DNA of 64,000 bases from an uncultured Pelagibacteraceae bacterium. GTDB lineage: Bacteria > Pseudomonadota > Alphaproteobacteria > Pelagibacterales > Pelagibacteraceae. This document shows, piece after piece, positions 19,596 to 29,285 of the stretch (position 1 is the stretch's first letter; each line of letters starts with the position of its first letter). Under the pieces are notes generated by a model, which made no database searches, had not been told where the DNA came from, and saw only the letters and a program-made list of their open reading frames with translations. Made by a program: the position numbers and the translations under genes. The DNA lies in NCBI GenBank assembly GCA_902624045.1, contig CACNVX010000001.1, positions 90,529-154,528 on the forward strand, read 5' to 3'.

Positions 19596-21002
19596 ATGTC
19601 ATTATTTAGAGTAAAATATTTAAGTTTTTTTTTTATATTAATTTCTTTTTTATCTTTTTTTAATATTCTTTATTCTTATTACTTTAATCTTTATTTAAAT
19701 CTTAACACTTATTATTATAGTTTGATAGTATCAGCATTCATAGGATTAATATTTTATAAAATTAAACTTAAAGATAGTAAACCGACAATATTTGAAAAAA
19801 TTTTGACTATTTTGTTAGGTTATATTTTTATGCCATTAGTTTTGTCAATTCCATTATACTTGAGCATATATAATTTAACTTTTTTAAATGCTTATTTTGA
19901 GTCTGTTTCAGGATTTACATCCACTGGTTTCACTATATTTGATAACATAAAGCATATTGATCAAGGCCTTATCTTATGGAGGTCATCAATACAATGGATA
20001 GGAGGATTATATTTTTTATATTCTATAATATATCTAATAGATATTTATGATGAAAGTTTGAAAAAATCTTTAACAAACTTTTTATCTTTCAATTCCTCTG
20101 AGATTTTAAAACAGACTGTAAAAATATTTTTATTATATTCTGGATTAACAATGATAATTTTTATTTTTTTAAATATTTTTGGAGTTAGAACATTTAACTC
20201 CTTAAATTTAGCTATGACAATAATATCTTCAGGAGGTTTTTTACCAGTAAATGACCTTTCTAAAATTTTAATTCATAATTCACAGATAATTGTTTTTTCA
20301 ATTTTAATGTTAATATCATTTTTTAGTATATTTTTTATTTATAATTTAGTCTTCTTCAGAAATAAAAATTTAAATTTTTTTTATGAAGATATACATCTGT
20401 TTATTTATTTTTTATTCGTTTTAAGTATTTTTTTTGTTTTTTTTAGTTATGATAATAATTTTACCTACAATTTATTTTCATTAGTGAGTAGCATTTCTAA
20501 TATCGGTATTTCTTTAAATATAGACCAAAATAATTTAAGTTTCGTATATTTAATATTAGTAATTTTAGGCGGTTCTTTTTTTTCAACTAGCTCTGGAATA
20601 AAATTTTTAAAAATATATTCTTTAACAAAATATTCAATTAATCAAATTCTGTCATTTAGTAAACCTAAAAATGTATTTATGAACAAACTTGTTTTTTCTA
20701 AAATTAACTTTGACACAAAAGACATAAATAAATATTTTTTAACAGTTTTGATTTTTATTATATCACTTTTTGTATTAACAATGTTTTTATCGTTAAATAA
20801 TATACAATTTGAATATGCATTTAAATTAGCTGTGTTAACTTTGATGAATACAGTTAATTCTTCAGCATATGGAATTTCTGAATTTAATTTTGAAAACATT
20901 AATTTTTTATCCAAATATTTTCTTATTATTTTTATGATTATTGGTAGAGTTGAGCTTTTATCTTTATTGTTAATCGCAAAAAAATTTCTTTTTAAATATT
21001 AA
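19596..21002 (+). CDS. trkH: Trk potassium uptake membrane subunit TrkH
   Basis: The 468-residue, Phe/Leu/Ile-rich protein has about ten helices and the filter-type turns SGFTSTGFT, ISSGGFLP, SSISNIGIS and a last NTVNSSAYG. RSSIQWIGGLYF matches the conserved RxxxQWxGGhG stretch of TrkH. Its charged content is low and the nucleotide sequence is extremely T-rich, which is normal for a membrane protein here. It works with TrkA, just upstream, and tRNA-Arg follows about 30 bases downstream. Confidence 0.95.
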   Translation: MSLFRVKYLSFFFILISFLSFFNILYSYYFNLYLNLNTYYYSLIVSAFIGLIFYKIKLKDSKPTIFEKILTILLGYIFMPLVLSIPLYLSIYNLTFLNAYFESVSGFTSTGFTIFDNIKHIDQGLILWRSSIQWIGGLYFLYSIIYLIDIYDESLKKSLTNFLSFNSSEILKQTVKIFLLYSGLTMIIFIFLNIFGVRTFNSLNLAMTIISSGGFLPVNDLSKILIHNSQIIVFSILMLISFFSIFFIYNLVFFRNKNLNFFYEDIHLFIYFLFVLSIFFVFFSYDNNFTYNLFSLVSSISNIGISLNIDQNNLSFVYLILVILGGSFFSTSSGIKFLKIYSLTKYSINQILSFSKPKNVFMNKLVFSKINFDTKDINKYFLTVLIFIISLFVLTMFLSLNNIQFEYAFKLAVLTLMNTVNSSAYGISEFNFENINFLSKYFLIIFMIIGRVELLSLLLIAKKFLFKY

Positions 21003-21033
21003 TTTGGTATTATAAGTATTATTAAATATATTT

Positions 21034-21110
21034 GCGCCCTTAGCTCAGCTGGATAGAGCATCGGTTTTCTAAACCGAGGGTCGTAGGTTCGAATCCTTCA
21101 GGGCGCGCCA
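21034..21110 (+). tRNA. tRNA-Arg(TCT)
   Basis: Acceptor GCGCCCT pairs with AGGGCGC at the end. The D arm contains TAGCTCAGCTGGATAGAGCA, the anticodon arm TCGGT-TTTCTAA-ACCGA gives TCT, and the T arm has GGTTCGAATCC. The encoded CCA occupies 21108-21110. Confidence 0.97.
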
Positions 21111-21228
21111 TTACTGACTTTTTCACACCATAAATATTTGAAATATCGCTTGACTAGAATTTATATAAATTAACTTTTAACATTATTTTATCTTGAAGAG
21201 TAATTTCTTACATGTTTAAATTGAAAAT

Positions 21229-21265
21229 ATTCAAAAGTAATTTTGAATTATTTGTTAACAAATAA
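21229..21265 (+). promoter_or_regulatory. Inverted repeats in the aapJ leader, candidate operator
   Basis: Two perfect inverted repeats abut each other 20-57 bases before the aapJ ATG. ATTCAAAA-gtaa-TTTTGAAT (21229-21248) is an 8-bp stem with a 4-base loop. TTATTTGTTAACAAATAA (21248-21265) is an uninterrupted 18-base palindrome centred on GTTAAC. A ribosome site (aaaggaag) follows. They could bind a dimeric repressor or fold in the mRNA leader. The regulator is unknown. Confidence 0.45.
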
Positions 21266-21285
21266 AATAACATAAAGGAAGAATA

Positions 21286-22326
21286 ATGTTTAAATACGTA
21301 AAACAATTAACTTCTTTAGTCGCTATGGTTGCGGTGTTGTTTACTTTTACAACAGAAACTATGGCTGCTAAAAAATCTAAAACACTTAAAAACACTCAAA
21401 AGAAGGGTTTTGTAAGATGTGGAGTATCTCAAGGTCTTCCAGGATTTTCTAATGCTGATGCAGCAGGAAATTGGACTGGTATTGACGTTGACGTATGTAG
21501 AGCAGTAGCTGCTGCAGTACTAGGTGATGCAAACAAAGTTAAGTTTACACCATTAAGTGCTAAAGAAAGGTTTACAGCTTTAACTTCTGGTGAGATTGAT
21601 ATCTTATCAAGAAACACAACTTGGACTCTTTCTAGAGATGCTGATATCGGACTTACTTTCGTTGGAGTAAACTTCTACGATGGTCAAGGTTTCATGGTTA
21701 GAAAAAGTTCTGGTATAACTTCAACAAGCCAATTTAAAGATGGTATCTCAGCTTGTACAAACATTGGTACAACAACTGAGTTAAATATGAGAGACTTCTT
21801 TAATTCTAAAGGAATTTCTTATGAGCCAGTTGCATTTGAAAAAGCTGATGAAGTCGTAGCTGCATATGATGCTGGTAGATGTGATACTTACACTACTGAT
21901 AAATCAGGTTTAGCTGCACAAAGAACAAAAATGTCTAACCCAGATGAGCATATCGTATTACCTGAAACTGTTTCTAAAGAACCTTTAGGACCAGTTGTTA
22001 GACAGGGTGACTCAGTGTGGGAAGACATCGTAAGATGGTCTTTAAATGCTATGATTGAAGCGGAAGAGTACGGAATTACTTCTGCTAATGCAGACTCAAT
22101 GAAAACTTCAGATAACCCAGCTGTTAAAAGATTAGTTGGTGCTGAAGGTGAATTAGGTGCTGCTTTTGGTCTAGACAATGAGTGGAGTTTAAGAATTATT
22201 AAGCAAGTTGGTAACTATGGAGAAAGCTATAAAAGAAATATAGCTGACACTGGGATTTTACCTGACAGAGGTCCAAATGAATTATGGACTAAAGGTGGAA
22301 TTCTTTATGTACCACCTGCAAGATAA
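21286..22326 (+). CDS. aapJ: General L-amino-acid ABC transporter binding protein (AapJ/BztA)
   Basis: Periplasmic binding protein of the PAAT family. A signal peptide ends near TFTTETMAA. The body has family motifs: GFVRCGVSQGLPGFS, WTGIDVDVCRAVAAA, LSRNTTWTLSRDADIGLTFVGVNFYDGQGFM and a C-terminal LPDRGPNELW. At 346 residues it is the longer AapJ/BztA form. Codon use is noticeably richer in GCT, GGT and other preferred codons than its neighbours, fitting very high expression of this protein in oligotrophic bacteria. A terminator follows, then the permeases. Confidence 0.95.
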   Translation: MFKYVKQLTSLVAMVAVLFTFTTETMAAKKSKTLKNTQKKGFVRCGVSQGLPGFSNADAAGNWTGIDVDVCRAVAAAVLGDANKVKFTPLSAKERFTALTSGEIDILSRNTTWTLSRDADIGLTFVGVNFYDGQGFMVRKSSGITSTSQFKDGISACTNIGTTTELNMRDFFNSKGISYEPVAFEKADEVVAAYDAGRCDTYTTDKSGLAAQRTKMSNPDEHIVLPETVSKEPLGPVVRQGDSVWEDIVRWSLNAMIEAEEYGITSANADSMKTSDNPAVKRLVGAEGELGAAFGLDNEWSLRIIKQVGNYGESYKRNIADTGILPDRGPNELWTKGGILYVPPAR

Positions 22327-22344
22327 TTGCACATTTAACTAATT

Positions 22345-22378
22345 AAAAAGGGCTAGATTTTTCTAGCCCTTTTTTTTA
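22345..22378 (+). terminator. Intrinsic terminator/attenuator between aapJ and aapQ
   Basis: AAAAAGGGCTAGA and TCTAGCCCTTTTT form a 13-bp perfect stem with a TTTT loop, and the downstream arm runs into a T-tract. It is the clearest intrinsic terminator in the window. Placed inside the operon, it should let only part of transcription reach aapQMP, keeping binding protein in excess. Confidence 0.9.
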
Positions 22379-22389
22379 TAAGCGTTCAG

Positions 22390-23541
22390 ATGGACTTAAA
22401 ATTACAAAAAATCATTCCCCAATTAATTACTGTTTTAGTTGTAGTACTAGTTTTTGGATTTTTTACATATAACGCACAAATCAATATGGAAAATAGAGGT
22501 ATTGATTTTGGTTATGGGTTTCTTTCTCAGGAGTCTTCATTTGACGTTCAGTTTTCTCTAATTGAATACGATGGATCGCATTCTTACTTTCGTGCATATT
22601 TAGTAGGTTTACTCAATACTATTTTAGTTTCTGTAATTGGAATTATTTTTGCAACTATTCTTGGTGTAATAGTCGGTGTAGCAAGACTGTCTCCAAACTA
22701 TTTAATAAATCAGTTTGCCGCTTTTTATGTAGAGTTTTTTAGAAATATACCGCTACTTTTACAAATATTTTTTTGGTATTTTGCTGCTTTAAGAGCACTA
22801 CCATTACCTCAGGACGCGGATGCAATCTTAGGTGTTTTTTATTTAACAATAAAAGGTTTATATGTGCCAGCGTTTATTTGGGAAAATCTAAATGTGTTTT
22901 TATATTCATTAATTGCAGCAATTGTAGCGATTGTTGTAATAAGAATTCATGCTCGAAAGGTTCAGGAAACACAAGGAAAACAGCTACCAGTCTTTTGGAT
23001 TGCAATAGGTTTAATTTTTATTTTGCCTTTATTAAGCTTTTTAATAGGAGGCGTTAGCCTATCTTTTGAAATACCAAAATTAAAACAATTAGCAACAACC
23101 TCATTTATCTACGAAGGTGGAGTAAGCTTACCTCCAGAGTTAATAGCTTTAACTTTGTCATTAGCGCTGTACACAGCAACTTTTATAGCTGAGTGTGTTA
23201 GAGCTGGAATTCAAGGAGTTGGAAAAGGTCAAAAAGAAGCTGCTGCATCTATTGGTTTAAACCCTAACCAAGTTTTAAAGTTGGTTGTGATGCCACAGGC
23301 TTTAAGAATTATTATTCCACCAACAACCAATCAATATTTAAATCTAACTAAGAATTCATCTCTAGCAGCTGCTATTGCTTACCCTGATTTAGTATTAGTT
23401 TTTGCTGGTACAGCGCTTATGCAAACTGGTAAAGCTATTGAAATTGTATCTATTACAATGCTTACATATTTAAGTTTAAGTATTTCAATTTCTATTTTAA
23501 TGAATTGGTATAATAAAAAAATTGCTATTAAGGAAAAATAA
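22390..23541 (+). CDS. aapQ: Amino-acid ABC transporter permease AapQ/BztB
   Basis: A 383-residue inner-membrane permease of the His/Glu/Gln group. It has eight or so helices. The N-terminal permease signature is YFRAYLVGLLNTILVSVIGI and the ATPase-contact EAA loop is EAAASIGLNPNQVLKLVVMPQALRIIIPP. The extra central helices (LNVFLYSLIAAIVAIVVIRI onward) are typical of AapQ/BztB compared with short PAAT permeases. Stop and aapM start are adjacent. Confidence 0.94.
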   Translation: MDLKLQKIIPQLITVLVVVLVFGFFTYNAQINMENRGIDFGYGFLSQESSFDVQFSLIEYDGSHSYFRAYLVGLLNTILVSVIGIIFATILGVIVGVARLSPNYLINQFAAFYVEFFRNIPLLLQIFFWYFAALRALPLPQDADAILGVFYLTIKGLYVPAFIWENLNVFLYSLIAAIVAIVVIRIHARKVQETQGKQLPVFWIAIGLIFILPLLSFLIGGVSLSFEIPKLKQLATTSFIYEGGVSLPPELIALTLSLALYTATFIAECVRAGIQGVGKGQKEAAASIGLNPNQVLKLVVMPQALRIIIPPTTNQYLNLTKNSSLAAAIAYPDLVLVFAGTALMQTGKAIEIVSITMLTYLSLSISISILMNWYNKKIAIKEK

Positions 23542-24984
23542 ATGTCAAAAATTAATTTTTTAAAACCAGACAAAGATAACTTGACTACCTTTTTATACAT
23601 TGGTTCATTTTTATTTGTTATTAGTGTTATAGATGTTTTTCTCAATTCATTTTTTAGTTTAAATATAACAGGATTTCTACCTTCATCTTTAAGTTTTATA
23701 GTTCCAATTATATTAGGATTTATAGGATTATATTTTATCAGAATTGAGCATAGTGGTTATAAGTTTTTAGACCAAGTAAATAAAAATATAAATACGAATA
23801 ATTTTAATGCAATTTTATCGTTATTAATCATTTTTATAATTATTAAAGCAACTCCCCCAATTTTAAGTTGGTTTGTAGTTGACGCAAGTTTTGCTGGAGA
23901 TAGTAAAGATGTTTGTTCTGGCACAGGAGCTTGTTGGACTTATATAAAAGTCTGGTTTAGAAGATTTATGTATGGAATGTATCCTAATGCTGAGCAATGG
24001 AGAATAAATTTATCTTTTATTGCGTTAGCTCTTTTAGGTTCTGTTGGATATTTTGCGACAGAAAAGTATAAAAAATATTTAACTTTATACTACGTTATAA
24101 TTTATCCTTTTATTGCATTTTTATTTATTTTCTTTTTTATATCAGGTGGTCCTATTTTTTTTGATTTCTCTTATGGAATAATTGCAGCAGTAATTTCTAT
24201 AATTGTTGGTTTTTTTATTCCAAGTAAATTTAAATTTTATTATTTTATATTTGTACCTATTACTTTGTATATAGTTTTGAAATATTTTGTTTTTTATGAG
24301 GAATTGATTGAACTAGGTAAATTAGATGGATTAAACTGGGTTGAGACTGGAGCTTGGGGTGGATTATCATTAACATTTATAATTTCTTTTTTCTGTTTAA
24401 TTTTCTGTTTTCCTATTGGAATGGCTTTTGCTTTAGGTAGAAGATCAGATTTTCCATTAATAAGATATATATCGATTGGTTTTATTGAGTTTTGGAGAGG
24501 TGTTCCATTAATTACAGTTTTATTTATGTCTGCAGTGATGTTTCCAATGTTTTTGCCTGCAGATTTTTTTATAGATAAATTAGTCAGATGCATAATAGCT
24601 ATTTCATTATTTGAAGCTGCTTATGTTGCAGAAGTTATTAGAGGTGGTTTACAAGCGTTACCACGTGGTCAATATGAGGCTGCAAAATCACTTGGAATGG
24701 GTTATTGGCGAATGCATATATTTGTAATTTTGCCTCAAGCTTTAAAACTTGTAATTCCAGGTATTGCTAATACATTTTTGGCTTTAGTAAAAGATACACC
24801 TTTAATATTTGTGGTTGGTTTATTAGAAATAGTAGGAATGTTAAATTTAGCAAAAACCAATCCTAAATGGTTAGGATTTGCAATGGAAGGCTACGTATTT
24901 GCTGCAATAATTTTCTGGATTATTTGTTATGCAATGAGTAAGTATAGCTATAATCTAGAACAGAAATATAAAACAGAACGATAA
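23542..24984 (+). CDS. aapM: Amino-acid ABC transporter permease AapM/BztC
   Basis: Second permease half of the general amino-acid importer. The 480 residues begin with a long poorly conserved N-terminal part of several helices, then the PAAT core with GGLSLTFIISFFCLIFCFPIGMAFALGRRS and the EAA loop EAAKSLGMGYWRMHIFVILPQALKLVIPG. The C-terminal IFVVGLLEIVGMLNLAKTNP is typical. Longer than most AapM proteins (about 385-430 residues), the excess being N-terminal helices. It pairs with AapQ and is followed three bases later by the ATPase. Confidence 0.93.
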   Translation: MSKINFLKPDKDNLTTFLYIGSFLFVISVIDVFLNSFFSLNITGFLPSSLSFIVPIILGFIGLYFIRIEHSGYKFLDQVNKNINTNNFNAILSLLIIFIIIKATPPILSWFVVDASFAGDSKDVCSGTGACWTYIKVWFRRFMYGMYPNAEQWRINLSFIALALLGSVGYFATEKYKKYLTLYYVIIYPFIAFLFIFFFISGGPIFFDFSYGIIAAVISIIVGFFIPSKFKFYYFIFVPITLYIVLKYFVFYEELIELGKLDGLNWVETGAWGGLSLTFIISFFCLIFCFPIGMAFALGRRSDFPLIRYISIGFIEFWRGVPLITVLFMSAVMFPMFLPADFFIDKLVRCIIAISLFEAAYVAEVIRGGLQALPRGQYEAAKSLGMGYWRMHIFVILPQALKLVIPGIANTFLALVKDTPLIFVVGLLEIVGMLNLAKTNPKWLGFAMEGYVFAAIIFWIICYAMSKYSYNLEQKYKTER

Positions 24985-24987
24985 ATT

Positions 24988-25722
24988 ATGTCAGACAGTA
25001 TTATTCAAATAAAAAATATGAATAAATGGTTTGGTGATTTTCAAGTTTTAAAAGACATTAATCTAGAAGTGAAAGCAAAAGAAAAAATTGTTGTTTGTGG
25101 GCCTTCAGGATCTGGCAAATCCACATTAATTAGATGTATAAATAGATTAGAGGAACATCAACAAGGAGATATTATCGTTGATGGAAACACTTTGACGGAA
25201 GATACAAAAAATATTGAAAAAATTAGAGCGGAAGTTGGTATGGTATTTCAACAGTTTAACTTATTTCCACATTTATCAATTGTAGATAATTGCACACTCG
25301 CACCTATTTGGGTAAAGAAAATGCCAAAAAAAGAAGCAGAAGAATTAGCTTTAAAACATTTGGAAAGAGTTCAAATACTTGATCAAGCACAAAAATTTCC
25401 AGGTCAATTGTCAGGTGGTCAACAACAAAGGGTCGCTATAGCTAGAGCACTTTGTATGGAGCCGAAAATAATGTTATTTGATGAACCTACATCAGCTTTA
25501 GATCCAGAGATGATTAAAGAAGTTTTAGACGTAATGGTAGATTTGGCAAATCAAGGAATGACAATGATAGTTGTAACGCATGAGATGGGATTTGCTAAAG
25601 AAGTAGCTGATGAAGTTATTTTTATGGATGAAGGAATGATTGTTGAAAGAGCCGAAACTAAAGAGTTTTTTGCTAACCCTAAGAGCGATAGGACTAAGCT
25701 CTTTTTAAGTCAAATATTATAA
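24988..25722 (+). CDS. aapP: Amino-acid ABC transporter ATPase AapP/BztD
   Basis: A 244-residue ATPase of the PAAT type: Walker [11 protein letters not shown]-loop [12 protein letters not shown], signature [15 protein letters not shown], Walker [16 protein letters not shown]-loop [20 protein letters not shown]. It drives AapJQM. The last gene of the operon; no convincing T-tract terminator is seen after it, only the Irr-box-like dyad about 14 bases later. Confidence 0.96.
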   Translation: MSDSIIQIKNMNKWFGDFQVLKDINLEVKAKEKIVVCGPSGSGKSTLIRCINRLEEHQQGDIIVDGNTLTEDTKNIEKIRAEVGMVFQQFNLFPHLSIVDNCTLAPIWVKKMPKKEAEELALKHLERVQILDQAQKFPGQLSGGQQQRVAIARALCMEPKIMLFDEPTSALDPEMIKEVLDVMVDLANQGMTMIVVTHEMGFAKEVADEVIFMDEGMIVERAETKEFFANPKSDRTKLFLSQIL

Positions 25723-25735
25723 AAATATATAATAA

Positions 25736-25752
25736 TTTAGAGAAATTCTAAA
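25736..25752 (+). promoter_or_regulatory. Irr-box-like dyad between aapP and the XRE gene
   Basis: TTTAGAGAAATTCTAAA matches the rhizobial iron-control element TTTAGAA-N3-TTCTAAA at 13 of 14 fixed positions. It forms a 7-bp dyad with one G-T pair. No T-run follows, so it is not an obvious terminator. It lies about 157 bases before the XRE gene and next to no iron gene, so chance in AT-rich DNA is possible. Confidence 0.28.
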
Positions 25753-25908
25753 TTACACGAACCAAATATGTTTCTTTTGCATTCAACTAATGCTTGACAA
25801 TGTTTGGGTTTTTCTAAATTTCTTATAAAAAATAATAAATTTTTCTATTGCAGTAACATTAATAAATATGTTCAATAGTATTTTAAAATTTAATTAAGAG
25901 GGGTCTTA

Positions 25909-26280
25909 ATGGAAGATAATTTCAACAAACACTTAGGCAATAAGCTTAAGCTAAGAAGATTAGCTTTGGGTTTGACGCAGACTAAAGTGGCGAAAGCTAT
26001 AAACGTTACATTTCAACAAATACAAAAATATGAAAAAGGTACGAATGGTGTAAGTTCAATTAGATTACTACAACTTTCTAATTACTTGAAAGTACCAATT
26101 AATTATTTTTTTGAAGATTTTTCAGAATACTTAGTAAATTTAGAAAAATCACAAGAAGGTCACATGAATGTTAATTATAATTTTTTAGTAAAATTATATT
26201 CAGAACTTAATGCTGATCAAAAACTGAAATTAAATAAATCTTTACAAATATCAGGATCCAATATTTCAAAAGCAGTTTAA
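25909..26280 (+). CDS. XRE-family helix-turn-helix regulator
   Basis: A 123-residue cytoplasmic regulator. The HTH_3 domain spans about residues 8-68 (LGNKLKLRRLALGLTQTKVAKAINVTFQQIQKYEKGTNGVSSIRLLQLSNYLKVPINYFF). The VTFQQIQKYEKG recognition stretch is very like the alphaproteobacterial PraR/PhrR group. The C-terminal 45 residues are not a recognised domain. A strong AAGAGGGG ribosome site precedes the ATG. It stands alone between the aap operon and tRNAs, preceded by 186 untranslated bases. Targets unknown; it could plausibly be a stationary-phase or stress regulator. Confidence 0.9.
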   Translation: MEDNFNKHLGNKLKLRRLALGLTQTKVAKAINVTFQQIQKYEKGTNGVSSIRLLQLSNYLKVPINYFFEDFSEYLVNLEKSQEGHMNVNYNFLVKLYSELNADQKLKLNKSLQISGSNISKAV

Positions 26281-26334
26281 AATTAATTTGTCTCTGACCC
26301 CATATTAATTTTTTTATAACTATTTGATTTTTCT

Positions 26335-26410
26335 TGGCTCCTCGGGCAGGACTCGAACCTGCGACCAATTGATTAACAGTCAACTGCTCTACCAACTGAG
26401 CTACCGAGGA
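26335..26410 (-). tRNA. tRNA-Asn(GTT)
   Basis: On the minus strand it reads TCCTCGGTAGCTCAGTTGGTAGAGCA, then TTGACTGTTAATCAA with anticodon GTT, then GGTTCGAGTCC and CCGAGGA-GCCA. The acceptor pairs fully and CCA is encoded (26335-26337). Confidence 0.97.
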
Positions 26411-26459
26411 ATGTAAAAAACCAACTTACTTTTTTTTAAAACTAAAACAAGATTTTTTT

Positions 26460-26533
26460 TGGAGGCAACGCCCGGAATCGAACCGGGATACAAGGATTTG
26501 CAATCCTCTGCGTAACCATTCCGCCACGTTGCC
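26460..26533 (-). tRNA. tRNA-Cys(GCA)
   Basis: On the minus strand it reads GGCAACGTGGCGGAATGGTTACGCAGA, then GAGGATTGCAAATCCTT with anticodon GCA, then CGGTTCGATTCCG and CGTTGCC-TCCA. The acceptor stem pairs perfectly and CCA is encoded (26460-26462). It is in tandem with tRNA-Asn, about 50 bases apart. Confidence 0.97.
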
Positions 26534-26657
26534 ATCTTATTTTTAGCTAATAGCTACAGATGCCTTTTTATAATAAATTTTTTCTATTAGTCTATTAAAT
26601 AACGATCCAAATTGATTATTGTTAATTTAGATTATTAAATTATAAACTTTAAAATCA

Positions 26658-29285
26658 ATGAGTAACGATAAATATATACATTCTGATGTAGAAAATAGAA
26701 TTTATTCTTATTGGGAAAAAAATGGTCTTTTTAAACCTAAAGAAAATTCAAAAAAATTCTCAATTGTAATTCCCCCACCAAACGTAACCGGTAGCTTACA
26801 CATGGGTCATGCTCTCAATAATTCTATCCAAGATTTATTAGTTCGCTATCATAGGATGAATAATTTTGAAACTTTATGGCAACCAGGTACAGACCATGCA
26901 GGAATTGCTACTCAGGCCTTAGTAGAGAAAAAATTAAGCTCTGAAAAAATTGATAAAAATGTAATTGGTAGAGAAAAATTTATTGAAAAAGTTTGGGAGT
27001 GGAAAGAGCAATATGGAGATATCATAATTAACCAATTAAAAAAACTTGGTTGCTCTTGTGATTGGTCAAGAAATGCCTTCACTATGGATGAGAATTTATC
27101 CAAATCAGTAATTAAGGTTTTTGTAGATCTTTATAAAAAAGGACTGATCTATAAAGATAAGAAATTAGTTAATTGGGATACAGTTTTAAAAACAGCTATT
27201 TCAGATCTAGAAGTAGATCAAAGAGAAGTAAATTCTAAAATTTATTACATTAGATACCCAATAGATGGGACTGAAGAATTCATTACAATTGCAACAACAA
27301 GGCCTGAAACAATGCTCGGTGATACAGCTATTGCCGTTAATCCTAAAGACGAAAGATTTAAATCCTTTGTTGGAAAAACCGCAACCATACCTATTGTTGA
27401 AAGAAAAATAAAAATCATTGAAGATGATTATGCTGATCCTGAGCAAGGAACAGGTGCATTAAAAATTACACCAGCGCATGATTTTAATGACTATGATGTT
27501 GGTCAAAGAAACAATCTTGAAATAATTAATATTTTTACCGAAGCGGGTAAAATAAATGAAAATGCTCCAAAAAATTATGTAGGTCTTGATAGGTTTGAAG
27601 CAAGAAAAAGAATTTTAAAAGAACTAAAAGAAAAAGAATTTTTTGTAAAAGAAGAAAATATTAAAAACAAAGTTCCTTACGGAGATAGATCTAATTCAAT
27701 AATTGAACCTTTCTTAACAGAACAATGGTTTGCAGATGCTGGTAAATTGTCTATTAAAGCTAAAGAAGTTGTTAACTCAAAAAAAACTAATTTCTTTCCT
27801 GAGAATTGGTCAAAGACTTATTTCCAATGGATGGATAACATTGAGCCATGGTGTATTTCAAGACAACTTTGGTGGGGACATCAAATACCTGCATGGTATG
27901 GTCCTGATAAAAAAATTTTTGTTGCAGAAAATGAAGATGATGCAAAACAACAAGCTAAAAAACATTATGGTAAAGATGTTGAATTAAATCGTGATCCAGA
28001 TGTTTTAGATACCTGGTTCTCATCTGGCTTATGGCCTTTTGCAACACTTGGATGGCCAGATGATAGTAAATTTGTGGATAAATTTTATCCAACATCAGTA
28101 TTAGTTACAGGTTTTGATATTATATTTTTTTGGGTTGCCAGAATGATTATGTTTGGTACAGAATTTTTAAATAAAGAACCATTTAAAGATATTTATGTTC
28201 ATGCACTAGTTAGAGATGAGAAAGGACAGAAAATGTCTAAATCAAAAGGTAATGTAATTGATCCTTTAGATTTAATTGAAAAATATAGTGCAGATGCACT
28301 TAGATTTACATTACTTTCAATGGCATCACCAGGTACAGATGTTAAACTTTCTGAAGACAGAGTTAAGGGTTATAGAAATTTTTTAAACAAATTATGGAAT
28401 GCTAATAATTTTTTAATCACCAATGAATGTGATTTTAAAGATATAGATCAAGTTCCAAATTTAAATATAAATATCAATAAATGGATATATTCAGAACTTG
28501 TTGAAACTAAAGATAAGATAGAAAAAAATCTTGAAGATTATAGATTTGATGAAGCAGCTAAAAACGCTTATCAATTTGCGTGGCATTCTTATTGTGATTG
28601 GTATCTAGAACTATCTAAAACAATACTTTTTTCAGATGATGAAAAAGCTAAAGCAGAGGTTAAAAAGGTATCATCATTTGTGTTCAAACAAATTTTGATT
28701 TTGCTACATCCCTTTATTCCTTTTGTTACAGAAGAAATTTGGCTTAAAAACAAATTTGATAATGACGGTAATGATTATTTGATGCTTAAAAATTGGTTAT
28801 CAGGTGAAATAAATAAGGATAGTACTATTGAACAGGTCGAGAATATCATTAACATTATTTCAGAGATTAGATCATTTAAAAATGAACTAAATGTAAGCCC
28901 AGGCTCATTTATTGATGTATCAATAAGTAATATTAATAAAAATCAGAAAGAATTTATAAATACAAATGAAATAATTCTTAAAAGACTTGGCAGAATAAAT
29001 AGCATATCGGATAAAGATTTAGATAAACCAGCTGCTACAATGGTTGTTTCTGGTGATTTGTTTAAGATTTATTTTGATAAAGATGTTGATTTAAAATTAA
29101 TTAAAGAAAATTTAACAAATAAACAAAGTAAATTAGAGCAAGAGATGAATAAAATTTCTCAAAGATTAGAGAATAAAAGTTTTGTAGATCGAGCTCCAAA
29201 AGAGATTGTTGAACAAGAAAAAAATAATTATAATAATTTAAAGAATGATATTGAGAAAATATCATTAACAATTAAGGGTATATAA
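26658..29285 (+). CDS. valS: Valyl-tRNA synthetase
   Basis: Charges tRNA-Val. The 875-residue class I enzyme has the HIGH-type motif [16 protein letters not shown] near residue 40 and an editing domain with [17 protein letters not shown]. The KMSKS motif is [12 protein letters not shown], followed by the anticodon domain with [10 protein letters not shown] and a C-terminal coiled coil ([19 protein letters not shown]). Size is normal. It ends with a one-base overlap into ilvD (TAATG). Confidence 0.98.
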   Translation: MSNDKYIHSDVENRIYSYWEKNGLFKPKENSKKFSIVIPPPNVTGSLHMGHALNNSIQDLLVRYHRMNNFETLWQPGTDHAGIATQALVEKKLSSEKIDKNVIGREKFIEKVWEWKEQYGDIIINQLKKLGCSCDWSRNAFTMDENLSKSVIKVFVDLYKKGLIYKDKKLVNWDTVLKTAISDLEVDQREVNSKIYYIRYPIDGTEEFITIATTRPETMLGDTAIAVNPKDERFKSFVGKTATIPIVERKIKIIEDDYADPEQGTGALKITPAHDFNDYDVGQRNNLEIINIFTEAGKINENAPKNYVGLDRFEARKRILKELKEKEFFVKEENIKNKVPYGDRSNSIIEPFLTEQWFADAGKLSIKAKEVVNSKKTNFFPENWSKTYFQWMDNIEPWCISRQLWWGHQIPAWYGPDKKIFVAENEDDAKQQAKKHYGKDVELNRDPDVLDTWFSSGLWPFATLGWPDDSKFVDKFYPTSVLVTGFDIIFFWVARMIMFGTEFLNKEPFKDIYVHALVRDEKGQKMSKSKGNVIDPLDLIEKYSADALRFTLLSMASPGTDVKLSEDRVKGYRNFLNKLWNANNFLITNECDFKDIDQVPNLNININKWIYSELVETKDKIEKNLEDYRFDEAAKNAYQFAWHSYCDWYLELSKTILFSDDEKAKAEVKKVSSFVFKQILILLHPFIPFVTEEIWLKNKFDNDGNDYLMLKNWLSGEINKDSTIEQVENIINIISEIRSFKNELNVSPGSFIDVSISNINKNQKEFINTNEIILKRLGRINSISDKDLDKPAATMVVSGDLFKIYFDKDVDLKLIKENLTNKQSKLEQEMNKISQRLENKSFVDRAPKEIVEQEKNNYNNLKNDIEKISLTIKGI

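Noticed and set aside
25790-25830. A promoter for the XRE gene from TTGACA at 25794
   Set aside because: The -35 is perfect, but no -10 lies at 16-18 bases; TATAAA is 24 bases away. Too weak to list as a feature.
26544-26556. TAGCTA-A-TAGCTA palindrome upstream of tRNA-Cys
   Set aside because: It is real, but short and made of a self-complementary hexamer that repeats easily in AT-rich DNA; no role is supported.
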